DNA of 64,000 nucleotides. Origin: Gnetum montanum. Lineage: Eukaryota; Streptophyta; Gnetopsida; Gnetales; Gnetaceae. Under the pieces are notes generated by a model, which was not told the origin of the DNA, did no database searches, and saw nothing but the letters and a program-made list of their open reading frames with translations. Below, one piece after another: positions 1 to 11,959 of the stretch. The stretch covers positions 273,937 through 337,936 of the forward strand of contig MNCI01013584.1 of NCBI GenBank assembly GCA_015680685.1. Direction: 5' to 3'. The position numbers were made by a program, and so were the translations under genes. Within the stretch, counting starts at the first letter, position 1, and every line of letters starts with the position of its first letter.

Positions 1-174
1 ACCCATGAAGAGAATTGGTATGATGAAATTCTCAAATTTCTTAATACTAGAAAAATCCAAAATAATTTAATTGCAAGTCAAAAGAGAGCTTTCTTCAAAA
101 GATCACGAAGATTTATAGTTAAAGATGCTATATTATATAGAAAATATTTTCGGGGAGTTTTATTGGAATGTGTT
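1..174 (+). repeat. Diverged partial copy of the integrase N-terminal region
   Basis: Bases 1-174 align without gaps to 524-697 (offset 523). By eye there are about a dozen mismatches, so this is a second diverged copy and not an identical duplicate. It covers the linker and the start of the integrase zinc-binding region of a Ty3 pol. It stops at an ambiguous base (N, 175), after which the sequence jumps back to RNase H. It may be a real junction of two related elements or an assembly join. Confidence 0.75.
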
Positions 175-175
175 N

Positions 176-1786
176 ATTGTTCTTACACAAAAAGATAGTG
201 AAGGTCAAGATGAACCAATTGGATTTTTTGGGTATCAGTTGAAAGGTTCAGAGTTAAATTACTCAGACTTAGAGAAACAAGCTTTCGCAGTCATCAAGGC
301 ACTTCAGCATTTTAAATATTATTTGGAGAGTTCATTAGTTCACATTATGCTAATTGAACCTGCAGTCAAGCGATTCCTATCCCAAAATGAGATTGGATTG
401 AAAAGAGGAAAATGGCTTATAAAGTTGCAAAGTTTCAGATTTTCATTGGAAATATGCAAGACAATTAAGGGAATGGGATTAGCCAAGTTAATGACTAGAG
501 AAAGTGAAGTATGTACACTTGACACCCATGAAGAGAATTGGTATGATGAAATTCTCAAATTTCTTAGTACAAGGAAAATCCCAAATAATTTAACTGCAAG
601 TCAAAAGAGAGCTTTCTTCAAAAGAGCACGAAGATTTGTTGTTAAAGATGGTATATTATATAGAAAGGATTTTCGGGGAGTTTTATTGGAATGTGTTCAT
701 AATGATCAAATTAGTTTCATTTTGGAACAATTTCATGATCATTTGAATTTATTTTATGAATCCCCTAAGTCAACTATGCAACATATACTTCGATATGGAT
801 ATTACTGGCCTTCCATGTATCAAGACATTAGTTCAAAGATTCAAAAATGCTATAAATGTCAAATTCATGGGCCCAAGATTAAAAGGGCTAGAGCCCCTTT
901 AAAGCCAGTAGTTGCAGATAGACCATTTCAGCAATGGGGTTTGGATTTTATTGGTACAATTACTCCTTCAAGAGCTGGACACAAGTTTATTCTCACAGCT
1001 ACTGATTATTTCACTAAATGGTCTGAAGCAAAGGCTCTAAGAGGAAGTTCAGCATCAGACGTGATTAAGTTTCTAGAAGACCACATTCTAAGTAGATTTG
1101 GTCTACCCGAAGTGTTAGTGTCAGACAATGGACCCACCTTCAAATCTGAAGAGTTTATCAGATGGGCATCTGCAAAATCCATTTTCTTATTTTCCTCATC
1201 AAATTATTATCCTCAAGGAAATGGCCTAGCAGAATCCACCAATAAAAAGCTTATCGCTTATATCAAGAAATCAATGGATGGGAATCCAGGAAATTGGATT
1301 GATTATCTACAATCCGCATTATGGTCAGATCGAATCAGATTCAAGAAAGCTATTGGGACATCACCATATAACTTAGTCTATGGTTTGCCAGCAAGAATTA
1401 CAAACAAGATTATAAGCTCAGCTTCTGAATTTGTACAAAGATATAGTGAAAGGACTGATAAAGATAGAAGTTTCATGACTTTGCTTATTAAAAGAGAAGC
1501 TGAAGTAGATAAAGCAAGGGATAATTTGTTACAGAATACCTCACAAGTTAAAAGATGGTTTGATAGAAAGGCTTTGAAAAGAACTTTCAAGATAGGAGAT
1601 CTTGTCCTATTATGGAATATGAAGAAACCAAATAAGTTTACACCGACATGGATTGGTCCCTTTCAAATTACAAAGCAATTGTCAGAGGATACTTACAAAT
1701 TATCAACCTTGGATGGCATGGAATTGCAATTTCCATATAATGTTTTGCATATAAAACATTATTTGGGACAATTGCATACAACTTGA
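176..1786 (+). CDS. Ty3/gypsy pol 3' part: RNase H (partial) and integrase (element H)
   Basis: This open frame encodes the C-terminal part of a Ty3/gypsy polyprotein; RT lies outside the window. The first ~100 codons are RNase H, with the typical LNYSDLEKQAFAVIKAL helix. A linker follows, then the integrase zinc-binding region (YYWPSM and a CX2C pair at 849-860). The core has the catalytic triad D (944), D (1124, in SDNGPTF) and E (1232, in NGLAES), with exactly 35 residues between the second D and E. The C-terminal GPF-type module (TWIGPF) lies near 1650. No chromodomain follows and the frame ends at a TGA at 1784. Integrase would join cDNA to host DNA in the nucleus. The core is intact, which is unusual for this window, but with no RT or 5' end visible, activity cannot be judged. 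Codons 125-175 of the same frame belong to the neighbouring duplicated piece and are excluded. Confidence 0.85.
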   Translation: MVLTQKDSEGQDEPIGFFGYQLKGSELNYSDLEKQAFAVIKALQHFKYYLESSLVHIMLIEPAVKRFLSQNEIGLKRGKWLIKLQSFRFSLEICKTIKGMGLAKLMTRESEVCTLDTHEENWYDEILKFLSTRKIPNNLTASQKRAFFKRARRFVVKDGILYRKDFRGVLLECVHNDQISFILEQFHDHLNLFYESPKSTMQHILRYGYYWPSMYQDISSKIQKCYKCQIHGPKIKRARAPLKPVVADRPFQQWGLDFIGTITPSRAGHKFILTATDYFTKWSEAKALRGSSASDVIKFLEDHILSRFGLPEVLVSDNGPTFKSEEFIRWASAKSIFLFSSSNYYPQGNGLAESTNKKLIAYIKKSMDGNPGNWIDYLQSALWSDRIRFKKAIGTSPYNLVYGLPARITNKIISSASEFVQRYSERTDKDRSFMTLLIKREAEVDKARDNLLQNTSQVKRWFDRKALKRTFKIGDLVLLWNMKKPNKFTPTWIGPFQITKQLSEDTYKLSTLDGMELQFPYNVLHIKHYLGQLHTT

Positions 1787-2135
1787 AGATGTCATCACTC
1801 AAAATAATATATGTATATAGTATTATGTAAATATTACTAGGGATATAGTGTCCATTATATTTAATGATGCTTTATTTATATTTGAAACATTATCTTTCCA
1901 TCAAATGAGGCAAGTGGAAGCCTACAAGTAAAACAAGTGGAATTCTACAAGTTTGACAAGTGGGGAAGGTGACTCATCCACCATTTAGTGAGGATTATGA
2001 CAGATGGTTTGAATGCCTAGAAAGAAGGAAGCTTAGTTGAAGACACTTGGATGGAAGTTAAACATTTTAGCACCTATAAAAGGAGGGTTAGATTGCTTAA
2101 GATTTCATCTACTTTCATTTCAAGTTTGGTAGTGA
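1787..2135 (+). promoter_or_regulatory. Spacer after pol with TATA-like box
   Basis: This stretch between the pol stop and the acidic ORF is AT-rich, with AAGTGG direct repeats near 1910-1965. A good TATA box (CTATAAAAGG, 2074-2083) lies about 120 bases before the first ATG of the next ORF, which would suit an internal promoter for that ORF. This rests on the motif only. Confidence 0.3.
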
Positions 2136-2195
2136 AAGTTAGAAAGAGCTAATGGAGTTAAGAGAGCATTGAGAAGGCCTTTTATTCCATATGTG

Positions 2196-2663
2196 ATGGG
2201 ATGTTGCCTTGAACATGTATTGAAGGCTTATCTAAAGGCTAGATCTTGTGGAGCTCCAAAGGAATGCCCTTTTATGGCTTGGCTATCCGATGAATTTTCT
2301 TTTCTCACTTGGGGTTTGGATATAGAGTCCAATGTTTGGGGGCGATATCAAGATTGCTCCAAGGAAGAAGAAAAAGGATAAGATCCATCAAACTATGAAG
2401 AGTCTTCATGGGGATGGGGAGAAGCTTTTACCTCTCAAGAGGAAAATGAAGGATTCAATGAAGAAGGACAAAAGAGCTCTTCCCAAAAAGAAAATGAGGA
2501 AAACGTTGAAAAAGAAGCTCCAGTAGATCAAGGTGAGAGCTCCACCAAGCAAGAGAACAACAAGACCACCTTCATCACATCAGAAATCTCTTATAAAACG
2601 GTGAAAGAGATGAGAATTCCCACTAAAGTAACCCTCACAATCCAGTTTCCATCCCAAGAATAG
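2196..2663 (+). pseudogene. Acidic accessory ORF downstream of integrase in element H
   Basis: One frame is open from 2136 to a TAG at 2661-2663 except for a single TAA at 2379-2381; the first ATG is at 2196. Read through that stop, it would encode roughly 155 residues: a short hydrophobic/aromatic N-terminal part, then a strongly acidic Glu/Ser/Gln-rich middle and a basic-acidic C-terminus. It lies between pol and the PPT on the same strand, the position where some plant Ty3 elements carry extra or envelope-like ORFs. No transmembrane segment or known domain is seen, so the function is unknown. The open frame is longer than expected in such AT-rich DNA and the internal stop could be a recent mutation. 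Confidence 0.4.
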
Positions 2664-2860
2664 TCCATTGAAGGACTTGATAAGGTATAGTTGTTATGTA
2701 CAGTTTGATTTTCTCCTAGGAATGAGGTTTTTGTCCCATCTCACCTTATGTTAAATGGGAATTTTCCTCAAAAAAGATTTCTTCTTGAATGTAAAAATTC
2801 AATGAAAATTTCAAGATGTTTTAGTTTGGGAATGAGGCTGCATAAGTTTATTTAAGTTTT

Positions 2861-2874
2861 TAAGGGGGTAGAAA
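2861..2874 (+). other. Polypurine tract of element H
   Basis: A purine-rich run (AAGGGGGTAGAAA) sits directly before a TGTTGGCACA LTR start, the expected plus-strand priming site. About 200 bases of non-coding sequence separate it from the acidic ORF. Confidence 0.55.
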
Positions 2875-5732
2875 TGTTGGCACATTTGGCCATTCCATGG
2901 AACAGTTAAAATATTTTATTCAGAATTGAAGGAATCTATGGTTGTAAGTAAATTACAGCTTTAGTGTTGAAGGTTGATGGGTTTTTTTTTTTTTAAGATT
3001 GATTCACTTGTAAAAAAATTTTGATGTTGAAGCCTTTTGGGTACAAGATGAAAGTGCTGGATTATTCCCTTGTCAAAGATCAGAGGATAGTAAAATCAGT
3101 AAGGAAGGGAGTATATTATTTATGTGGAAGGCATAAAGTTGTAGGTCTTGGTTGTTAAATTCGATCGTATCCTTAAGACAACATTTGAAATTTCATGTAA
3201 AATAGGAATTAAACAAAAATCAGCAACGCCTCGAATGTTTTGAAAAATTATGCAGCATCAGTGAAGGGAAAAGAAGACTGCGGTGTTACTGGAAAATACA
3301 TGGCCACCGTAAAATCACGGCCAAGCCAACAAACATCACCGTAGCCGTCGCTCTACACCGCCGCAGCTGTTGACGTTGCTGATTTGCTGGTTCAAAACAA
3401 GAACAAAACATTGGAGGCGATCTCAAGGTGCACAGAAACGCCATACAAACTGCCGTGCGACATTCAGCCTGGCACATGAAACATCTAATGCAGGATATGT
3501 TGTTACAATTTCGGTGGTGCGGCTGCAACAATTCTGAAGGTTTCTATAGGCGGTTTCGGCAGATGCAAATCCATAAAACGTTAGCCCTTGGTTCTACAAT
3601 CAATGGCAATGGCAGTAAAGATTCAAGGGAAAATTTTCAAACAAAAATACAGGAAGCCCTAAGTTAATTTGGGGGCAAAACGAAAAATCACTGGTAACCA
3701 ACACCCTCTGTTTAAAATAGTATGTTCAGCACAACGTTATCCAAAAAAAAAACCCCTTGATGGTAGAGTCAGATTGCAGTTGCAAAGCCTTCCCTCGTAG
3801 TGATCGTCGATTACAATTTTGCAGGGCCTTATTGTGCGGAGGCAGTTTGAATCTGCAGTTTTGGATGATGTTGCATTTTGAATCTTGCTTCAAACATGTG
3901 TCGGTTCTTGCAGGTTCTGGGTAGAAATAAGAGAAAGACCGTTGCCCTGGAACTGTGATGAAACCTCCACGCGATTTACAGGGAAGACAAGAAGAATCGT
4001 TTCGCCGCTTTTACTAGAAATTATTCAATTAATTCTACCGCTTAAAATGGAGTATAAATTAACCAATAATATATATATGTAGATATATATATATATCCAT
4101 AACATGAAGTACTCATTATATGAAGCCTTGATTTAGAGACTTGCCTTCAATTATCCCAAGTCATAACAAATATTATTTTAAAACATATAAATTACTACCC
4201 ATTATAAATTTGCAATATTAATTATCCCATTTAAATGTTACATTACATTAATGTTAGCATAAAATTCTCCTAATTTTATGCATAACTTCCTAACTCCCTA
4301 ACTACATAACTTTCTCCTAGCTTGTTGGACAAGCAATTTTCTAATTGGTTAGTCAAGTTACTTGGGAGAGAAGTTAGGTGAGATATTTTTAAAAATGTAA
4401 CTTCCCTACCTACCTTGGAATCCTATAAAAAGGCTTTAAGGGGGGGAGAAACAGAGGGAGATGATCACTTAACATATCATCACTTCTCACATCACTTGGA
4501 AGACTTTTGGGAGAAGACTTGTCATCTCATTTTGAGAAGGCTACAAGTTAGCATTTGGGCTCTCACTTGGAGATATTTTGAGTCTTGGGAGAAGAGCATT
4601 GTAAAGAAGAAGTTGTGACGATTGCTTGCAAGATGGCTTGCTAGAGTAAAGATTTCAGCCTCTTTGTCATGGTCCTGTGAGTTATGCATTTCATTTTTTG
4701 TTTTGTTTAAATTGTTTAGCTAGTGGTTTAGATAGTATCATCCTTGGCATCTAATTTTGGGATTTTTAGATTGCTCTTACTGTTCTTGTTGCCCGATTGA
4801 AATTTCTATTAAAATTTTGTCATAGAAGCGCTTGTGTTTAAAATCCTTAAGAGCATTTTAGAAGTAAATTTCATTATTGTGCAACGTGTGGGAACTGCTA
4901 TTGGGATTGTTGTAAGAGAGCCTCTGTTTGTAGTCACGCCGTTGAACAATCCAGTAGTCGAGAGGGTTCAGAAAATCTTTGGTATTTTGATGGGACCTGA
5001 ATAGCTTCTTTTTATCTTTAAAGTGATTTCTCGTGGTATTTCAATCAGAAATTGTCAAGTCTTTTAAAGGTTCTGTTTGAATGCAATCGTTGACATCTAT
5101 TATCTAGTCAAAATGGAGTCTCGTACGTGGTAGTTTACGCAGCAATTTTTGGTAGCATAGTAGGATTGTCTTGAAGAAATTGCTTTTTTAAGGCTTAGAA
5201 GTTTGATCAATTCATAGATATTGAATTTGGGATAGCTTTATTGTGAAGTGTTTACTTGTGTCATTTTACCTTGTTTAAATATTTGAGGTCTACACAAATC
5301 TATTTTCTTTTCTTTTCTGCTTATTTCCATCGAATCTTGCTCTATTTCTAGTTTTCTTGTGGAACTATCTCTTTCTCTGGGGAAAATTAGGAGTAGATTG
5401 CAGAGTTGTGCTCAAATGTTTCTACAAAATTTTATTTGTTACAAGTAGGTATTATAAGGACCGCATAGACTAGGTAGTTGAACAAAATAGGAAATTTTCA
5501 ACAACTCACAGTACTTGGAAAAGTTGGCTGAATCTCTTTCAAGTAAGTCATTTATAGTTCACACACAATGCAATTGTTACATTTCTCACAACCGCATGCC
5601 GCAACAGCGCACACACATTAACTACTGAGTTTATTTAGAGGTTCAGGGCCTTGGTGTTGCCAGAGACCAGCAGGCACCTAAATCCTGTTCGAGGACACTC
5701 GTTGGCGGTCGCATCCCAAACGGTCGCCAACA
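2875..5732 (+). mobile_element. Probable 3' LTR of element H (about 2.86 kb)
   Basis: It starts TGTTGG right after the PPT and a matching CCAACA ends at 5732, giving 6-bp inverted LTR termini. A TATA box (CTATAAAAAGG, 4423-4433) in the middle fits a U3 of about 1.55 kb followed by R-U5. No long ORF of interest is inside. AT dinucleotide runs occur near 4068-4096, and a short inverted repeat (GTTGGCG 5701-5707, CGCCAAC 5725-5731) lies at the extreme 3' end. The 5' LTR is outside the window, so the 3' boundary and any TSD cannot be confirmed. Confidence 0.45.
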
Positions 5733-8398
5733 ATTCTCTATGCTGAAAATAGGCAATTTCATTAAGACATTACTATGAAATTTCTCTAGAGGCTTTTTAA
5801 CAAATTAAGCTCTTCTATGGAAAACCTTAATAGGAGTCTAATATTGTGCAAAAACAAAGCTATAAAAGTGACCAAGGAAAAATTTCAAAATTAAATGTCA
5901 AGCAGGATACTATGTAAACCATTAGCTAATTAACTAAAACAAAATGGAAAGGAATGAACTTATAGGATTAAAACAAAGCAACCTAATTGATGACTTTAGC
6001 AAGCCATCTTACAAGTAATCTTCAATTGTCTATTTCCAAAATCCTTCCCAAATCCTTTTTTCCAATTCTAGATTTGAAGATCCTTTTATAGTGACATTAA
6101 AGTAGTTACAATAATCATGAGTTAAGGATCTTACAAATATCTTAGGAGTTAAAGCTTCCATGGGGATTATGAGAAATTTGAGCTATGGTTGTAAAGTGTT
6201 TTCTAGGTAACAAATATAATAAAATTTACCATACAAAATTACAAAATATAGGAGAAATACATGCCATAATTGGCAAGTGTCCTTTCAAATGCAAACTTTT
6301 AGGAAGTTTAGTTAGGTTTTATATACATCCTTTATGTGAAAATTAGCTTAGAATAAATAAAGCTCCATAGATCTACCTTTCTAAATCATAACTATTGCCA
6401 TTTGTACATGTATTATCTTTTCAAACTTATATCATAAATTTTAGCCATCATAATATATGTAATGTTTTTAATAATTCTTCATCCAAGATTTCATCTTAAA
6501 ATACGAAACATAATTTTTCGAGTGTAGTTTGGACATGAGGGTTTGTTGATGTCATGTTGCCACTGCCTCACTACTTTCACCACTGTGTTGCTCATTAGTA
6601 TGTAACTAGTGTAGGAGTGATGTCACCATGATGAGCAGGCATGTGTTGAGATTGTAGCCTCATCTAGCATCTTTAGTATGTTGTTGCATATTCTAGAAGT
6701 TTCAGAGTTGTTTAGAAATGTCTGGAGCTCCACCTATTGGCCTATCTTTGTCCTACAACTACCGGCACTCCCAGCTCCATCGTTGTTGGAAGAAGCCATG
6801 TCTTCAACCATCATGGTCTTCTACATTGGTGCCACCTCTACCATTTTTGTCAACGTTGGGATTGGAACTACTTGTTTGTTTGTTTCAAATCAATTTTTAG
6901 GGTTTGCAATTGGCCCTCTCTAGACTAGATTGAACCACTATTGAGCATTAAGTCACCTTTTTGTGTTTTCTTGCTTTACCCTAACTATGCTAGATTATCC
7001 ATTTTCATTCAAAAATTTAAATTGTCACTGTTAGATTTTCCATGTGCAGGTAAGTGAGGAATTCGTTGGTTTTGATGCTTTTGCAGGGAAGAACCATGAT
7101 GCAGTGTTACTAGTAAAATTCCATTATTTTTTCTTTAGTAAATGTTTTTTCTCATATAGTAAAAATCAGCTTGATGATACAATAATTAAGAGGATAACTA
7201 TGTTAATCTTTTTTGCTCTTGTTGAAGTAAAGATTTTGATCTAATAACATTAACTCCCGATCTATTGTTGTTCTAGTAACTTTGAAAATGATTTCATGAA
7301 TCAATAGAAAACCTTCATTATTTTCCATTTTCAATTATCCTTTTCACTTTCTAGAGTAGAAATTCCACAATTAATCACAAAGGATTTCTCTTGGCAACAT
7401 TGCAATGCATTTCTCAACTTTGAACTTGTCAAATTTTTGATATCCTAGCCATAGGTTTTTGTCTACATGCTTATTCCAAATTGATTATTTCCACTAGAAT
7501 CTATACATATAAGGACTTTGTAACAAGTTTATCTTGAATGCCAAATTTAACTTCAAGAAAAAAGAAATACTAATTTCTTGTATATCAACTTAAACTCAAT
7601 AGTCTAAAGATACTCAAAACTGAGAAATAATTCACCTCATACTCCCAATTACAATTCCATATGAATATAACAACCAAAAGAGTAGCACTAAATAGATCAT
7701 TTTCCAAAACTTGGATAGGCAAGGTTATTTATGGTTTTCAAATGCATATTTTTTAATCTTATATATTTTTATATATATTTATTTCATATTCCTATTGCAT
7801 AAAATGGCCAAACTGTGCCAACAAAAACATACTAATATACTCTTCTTTAAAAGTGGAAATAAAATCATCTCATATAAGCTCATGTTCATATTTTCATTTT
7901 ACCATTTTAGTCTTCCACCATAAATTTTTCTCTTCTTCAAGCATGTAAATGGTTAATGAAGCTTTTTCATTATCATTACATTCAAGAGTTGCTAAAACCT
8001 TCTAAATATCATTTAGTCATGCTTCTATCATGGTGAGACCTATTCTTCCTTTAGACTTTTCTAGTTGAAAATTCAAGAATGTTTGGAATAAGTTTGTTAT
8101 TCCTTATCCCTGAGATTCTAAAGGATATTACTTTTAAGGATCTTTTTCTTATTTTATAATTTAAGACATAAATTGCACAAAAGTATTTAATAATGTTGGA
8201 TCCATATTTTTTAATACTTAATGTTGATTATTGGTTGATAATCCTTCTGGTGCTTTTCCCCCTTTCACTAGTTGTCTTACCTCAGTGGCTATTACATTTT
8301 CATTTTGTTACTCATATTTTCATCTTGGGATTCACTACCTATTTCCAACATCCTTTTATTAATATAGTAAAAAAGAGTTTAGGGACTTTTAGAATCAT
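5733..8398. other. AT-rich non-coding region, no gene recognised
   Basis: Only short ORFs occur, several overlapping in different frames around 6678-6928 with ordinary low-complexity composition. Because a minus-strand PBS and LTR lie at its right edge, this stretch is probably the decayed internal region of element F read on the minus strand, but no gag or pol motif could be recognised. Confidence 0.5.
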
Positions 8399-8410
8399 TC
8401 TCTAATACCA
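8399..8410 (-). other. tRNA-Met-type primer-binding site of element F
   Basis: On the minus strand this reads TGGTATTAGAG, one mismatch from the common plant LTR-element PBS TGGTATCAGAG complementary to initiator tRNA-Met. It lies 3 bases inside a TGTAAT LTR terminus at 8414, the normal geometry for a 5' LTR on the minus strand. Confidence 0.55.
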
Positions 8411-9075
8411 CTATGTAATGACCTAACTAAATCATATTCTTAATGATTTATTTGCATAAATAAATAAATTATATTAATATATAGAAATAAAGTTTAAAAA
8501 CTAAAATTTAAGGTAAAAGATAAATGCATTAATAAATTATTTTATTATAATGTATGAGAGCTATTACTAATAGTAATGTAATCATAAAATTTTTATAACA
8601 AGTCTATAACTAAGAAAAATGATAGTAAAGCATTTGAATAATCATCAATATCCTTACACTATTTTATTATGCTAATTAAGATAACTTCTTTAGAATAGCT
8701 TTTTACAAGTAGAAGCAACTAGGATCATAAAATAGTAATTTTGTGTTTTTATATAACTTTAAATAAAATTAATATAAATATAGAAATTAATATGCAAAAA
8801 AAATATTTACATGCATATACATATCTACATAAGTTGAACCATTTGGTTGGGGATACTTAAGAAATGATAATAAATCTAATACAGTATCATATATACATCC
8901 AAATGAGAGTCATCAATAAGACTATTAGAAAAAAAATGCAAAGGAAAATCTATTTTTACACTCCACATCAACAACCTAAAACTTATATACTTTTATTAGC
9001 AAAATCATTATAAAAAATTTCTTTAGTCATGAAAACCTCACACAAATTATTAACTCCATTGGTATATGCTATATG

Positions 9076-9273
9076 TGCCTTCTTCGAAGCCCTCCCCATC
9101 AATGCAATCATAAAGCACAATGATGGGCACTTAACCAATTTATCACAACTCTATGGGCCATGTGGGATCCCATCTTTATCAATACAATCATAGAGACCAA
9201 TGATAGGGATCATCATTATCATACAAGAACCATGGGTCATAACTTTGTGTGTCATGTGGGAACCTATCCTCAC
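9076..9273 (+). repeat. Diverged tandem repeat of about 100 bp, target of element E
   Basis: Two degenerate units share the motifs CAATRCAATCATARAG, CAATGATRGG and GTGGGAWCC. A further partial unit with CAATGCAATCATAGAGG resumes at 15672, on the other side of element E, so E inserted within this array. Confidence 0.5.
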
Positions 9274-10290
9274 TAATGAGCAATAAGTACCCCCTCCGTC
9301 CAACCATATGAATCACAAGCATTCATGCATGATGTAGTTGAATTCTATGGATGGGACTAGTGGCATCTAGATTATTAAACATTGATCATAGGAAGTTGTC
9401 TTCCCACTTGGACTAGTGGTAGCTTTGTCACGTATGGTTTAGTCCAAAGTGAGGCATATGATAATTGATGTTGTTTGGCCTTTAATACTCCTAGTTGTGA
9501 ACATGAAGAAAGTTAAGAATAATAATCTAAATCTAAGTAATGGTGGTAATGTAAATCTACTCTAGCTTAGAGTGATAAGCATCTAGTCCTAGCTTACCAT
9601 ACACACCTTGGGCTCATGTAACCATTACTGGGTTACCAAGCATTATGCTACTAAGCAAATCAAGAAATAACAAAGCAAAAACAAAATTTGAAGTGGCTTG
9701 ATGTACTTTATATTTCAGGTGGTGGTGGCACTTCCATCAGGTTCTTCCCTTTATTGTAAGGCTTCTAGAATAGATATCTATTTAGGAGCACCTGAAGTTT
9801 TTCCTCTTCTATCCTTGTCTTCTTTTTCATCTACTCTCTCATTCTTCACTATTACTTAGTATAGGCCATAAGGGAAATTCTTGAAGTTGCATATTTACAA
9901 ATTCTAGGTTGTGAAGGTCCCCCTTCTAGAGGTCTCTTTGGGACCATCTATAATCAATCAAGGGTATGAAATTATTAAAATGTTCAAACTAGTTCTTAAT
10001 ACCCTTTGTTAGATCAAGTTCTTATCATATTATGATTGTAGAATTAGAAAAAGTTTTTAAAAGGAACCCTTAAGTGTAATTATATATGACCTTTTATCAT
10101 TTTTCTTATTTAATATGGCCTAAAATAGTTGATATGGTCTATTAGGAGTATTATCTAAATCTTTTTTGGCCCTAGTTTGATTAATTAACTTTAAGATTTG
10201 TATTATCTCTTTGTATTTAGCCTTTATAGTATCTTCTAAGTGTTAGAAATTTTTGGCTCAAATTTTCAAATTATCACTTATATCACATAA
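9274..10290 (-). repeat. 3' LTR of element E (partly unmatched)
   Basis: Bases 9274-9665 match the LTR end at 14777-15175 (GTACCCCCT, CACGTATGGTTTAGTC, CCTTGGGCTCATGTAACC and more). The remainder up to a PPT-like run at about 10293 does not resemble the other LTR, so it may be chimeric or rearranged. The right edge is approximate. Confidence 0.5.
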
Positions 10291-10291
10291 T

Positions 10292-10310
10292 GCACCCCCC
10301 ATGACTAAGT
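10292..10310 (-). other. Polypurine tract of element E
   Basis: The minus strand reads TTAGTCATGGGGGGTGCA, the family's AGTCATGGGGG PPT form also seen before the 3' LTRs of A, C and D. Confidence 0.5.
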
Positions 10311-10870
10311 TGAGCACTCTAGGACCAATACAATTTAAGAATTTTGGAAATCAAAGCTACAAGGATGAAGTTATGGCCTTTGGAAGATAGTGTGCAAGAG
10401 TTTTGAAAAAACAACAAAAAAATCTCTTATTGCAAAATGAGGAAGTAAAAAATTTCACTAACTCTTGCACATATATATATGATTTTATTATGTGTGACAT
10501 CGTACATCATACATCATAGATATGACATCGTAGGTGCCTACAACATTGTAACTATGACATTACCATCAAAAAATTCAAGTTTGTCATTGATTTTTCTTAT
10601 AAAAATGAGTCAAATGAAATTTCTAAAAGATATAAAGCTTATCTAGAGGGTCATGGACTATGAGTGATGCACAATTATCAACAACTTAGTGTTAAATGTT
10701 CACAAAGAAGGAATCTCAAGCAACGAAATTTTATGATATGGATAAGAAATGGATAATGAATTTTTTATGATGGGAAAATTATTAGATGATATGGGAAGTT
10801 TATTAGATGTTTTAGAAGGCATAAGATGATGTGGAATTGCTTAGCAAGTATGAAATACAAGAGTTATACA

Positions 10871-10901
10871 AGTGGATCCTCCCCAAAGGAGGCTGTAGCC
10901 C
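10871..10901 (-). ncRNA. Conserved 3'-UTR stem-loop plus CTTTGGGGAGGA motif (element E copy)
   Basis: On the minus strand: GGGC-UACA-GCCU stem-loop, one base, then CTTTGGGGAGGATCCACT. The same arrangement is present in A, C and D with changed but still paired stem bases. It lies about 580 bases upstream of the PPT, in a region with no ORF. Confidence 0.6.
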
Positions 10902-11338
10902 TTAGTGCCCTTATGTAACCACGTTCAAAGTGTCCTTAGGAGCTCAAGGAGTTGAATGTTAGACATACCTATCCAGCAAAACACACATGTTAGTATCACC
11001 ATATTGGAAAAATAACACTATATTATACAAAATCACAAGTTATGATTAAATATATAGTAAAGTGAGATGGACTAAGAAGGGATTGTTAAACTTGGGATGT
11101 GAGGTATCTTACCATAGGCATAATGAATCCTTGTATGTTATTAATTATTAAAGAAATCCTTAGCCCTTATTTCCAAGATTCAAACCTAGTCCACACCACT
11201 TTTAATGATATCGCATTGTTTCATCTCTTGGATTTACAATACTATTGCAAGTATTGCCACTTGGTGTATTTTCCAAGGGATGAGTTTATTCATTACTCTT
11301 TATTATTATTATTATTATAGATTTCTAAGAAGCCACCT

Positions 11339-11368
11339 ACCTTCAGGCATGGGTAACATGTCTTTCCA
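11339..11368 (-). other. Conserved 3'-UTR block 2 (element E copy)
   Basis: The minus strand carries TGGAAAGACATGTTACCC followed by ATGCCTGAAGGT, matching blocks in elements A, B and D. It is non-coding in all of them. Confidence 0.55.
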
Positions 11369-11959
11369 ATGATATGCCAAGGCAACACTTATTATACTCT
11401 TACTTCCATTTTTTGTTAGATCTACAAGAATATAATACTTCCTTATCAATAGGATAGAACTCACAATAGTAATATGAGAAAATCCATAAATCCCCTTTAT
11501 GTCATACCCTTTACATTCCCACTTGGTTCTTCATTTTTTAGTCCAAGAATAATGATCACAAGTTTATTCTTAGTTTGATGATGAAAAGAATATCCTTATG
11601 GCCATGGTAAGAACCTCTTATTACTAGAATGGGTGGATGGATGGTGTGGTCTCACTATATAGATAATAAATCCCTTATGATTGATAATATAGAGAAATAT
11701 TCACCTTATTAGGACTATATCTTACCTTATTTAATGTGTTTTATTAAAAATTGACAAGAATATGAACAAGGAAAATGAAAATAAAGTGTGAAAAAGATAA
11801 AAAGAACGATAGGAAAAATAAAAAAATATGAAAAGAATGAAAAGATATCAAATAATGTGAAAATTGCTAAGAAATGTGAAAAGGCATAACAAAAAATTAA
11901 AAATTAAAAAGAAATTGTAAAACAAAAAAGTTGAAAAATGCTTATTAATTCCTTGATTG

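Noticed and set aside
6678-6928. Three overlapping ORFs in different frames
   Set aside because: No domain, biased low-complexity composition, no promoter or conserved partner; most likely chance openness or decayed TE.
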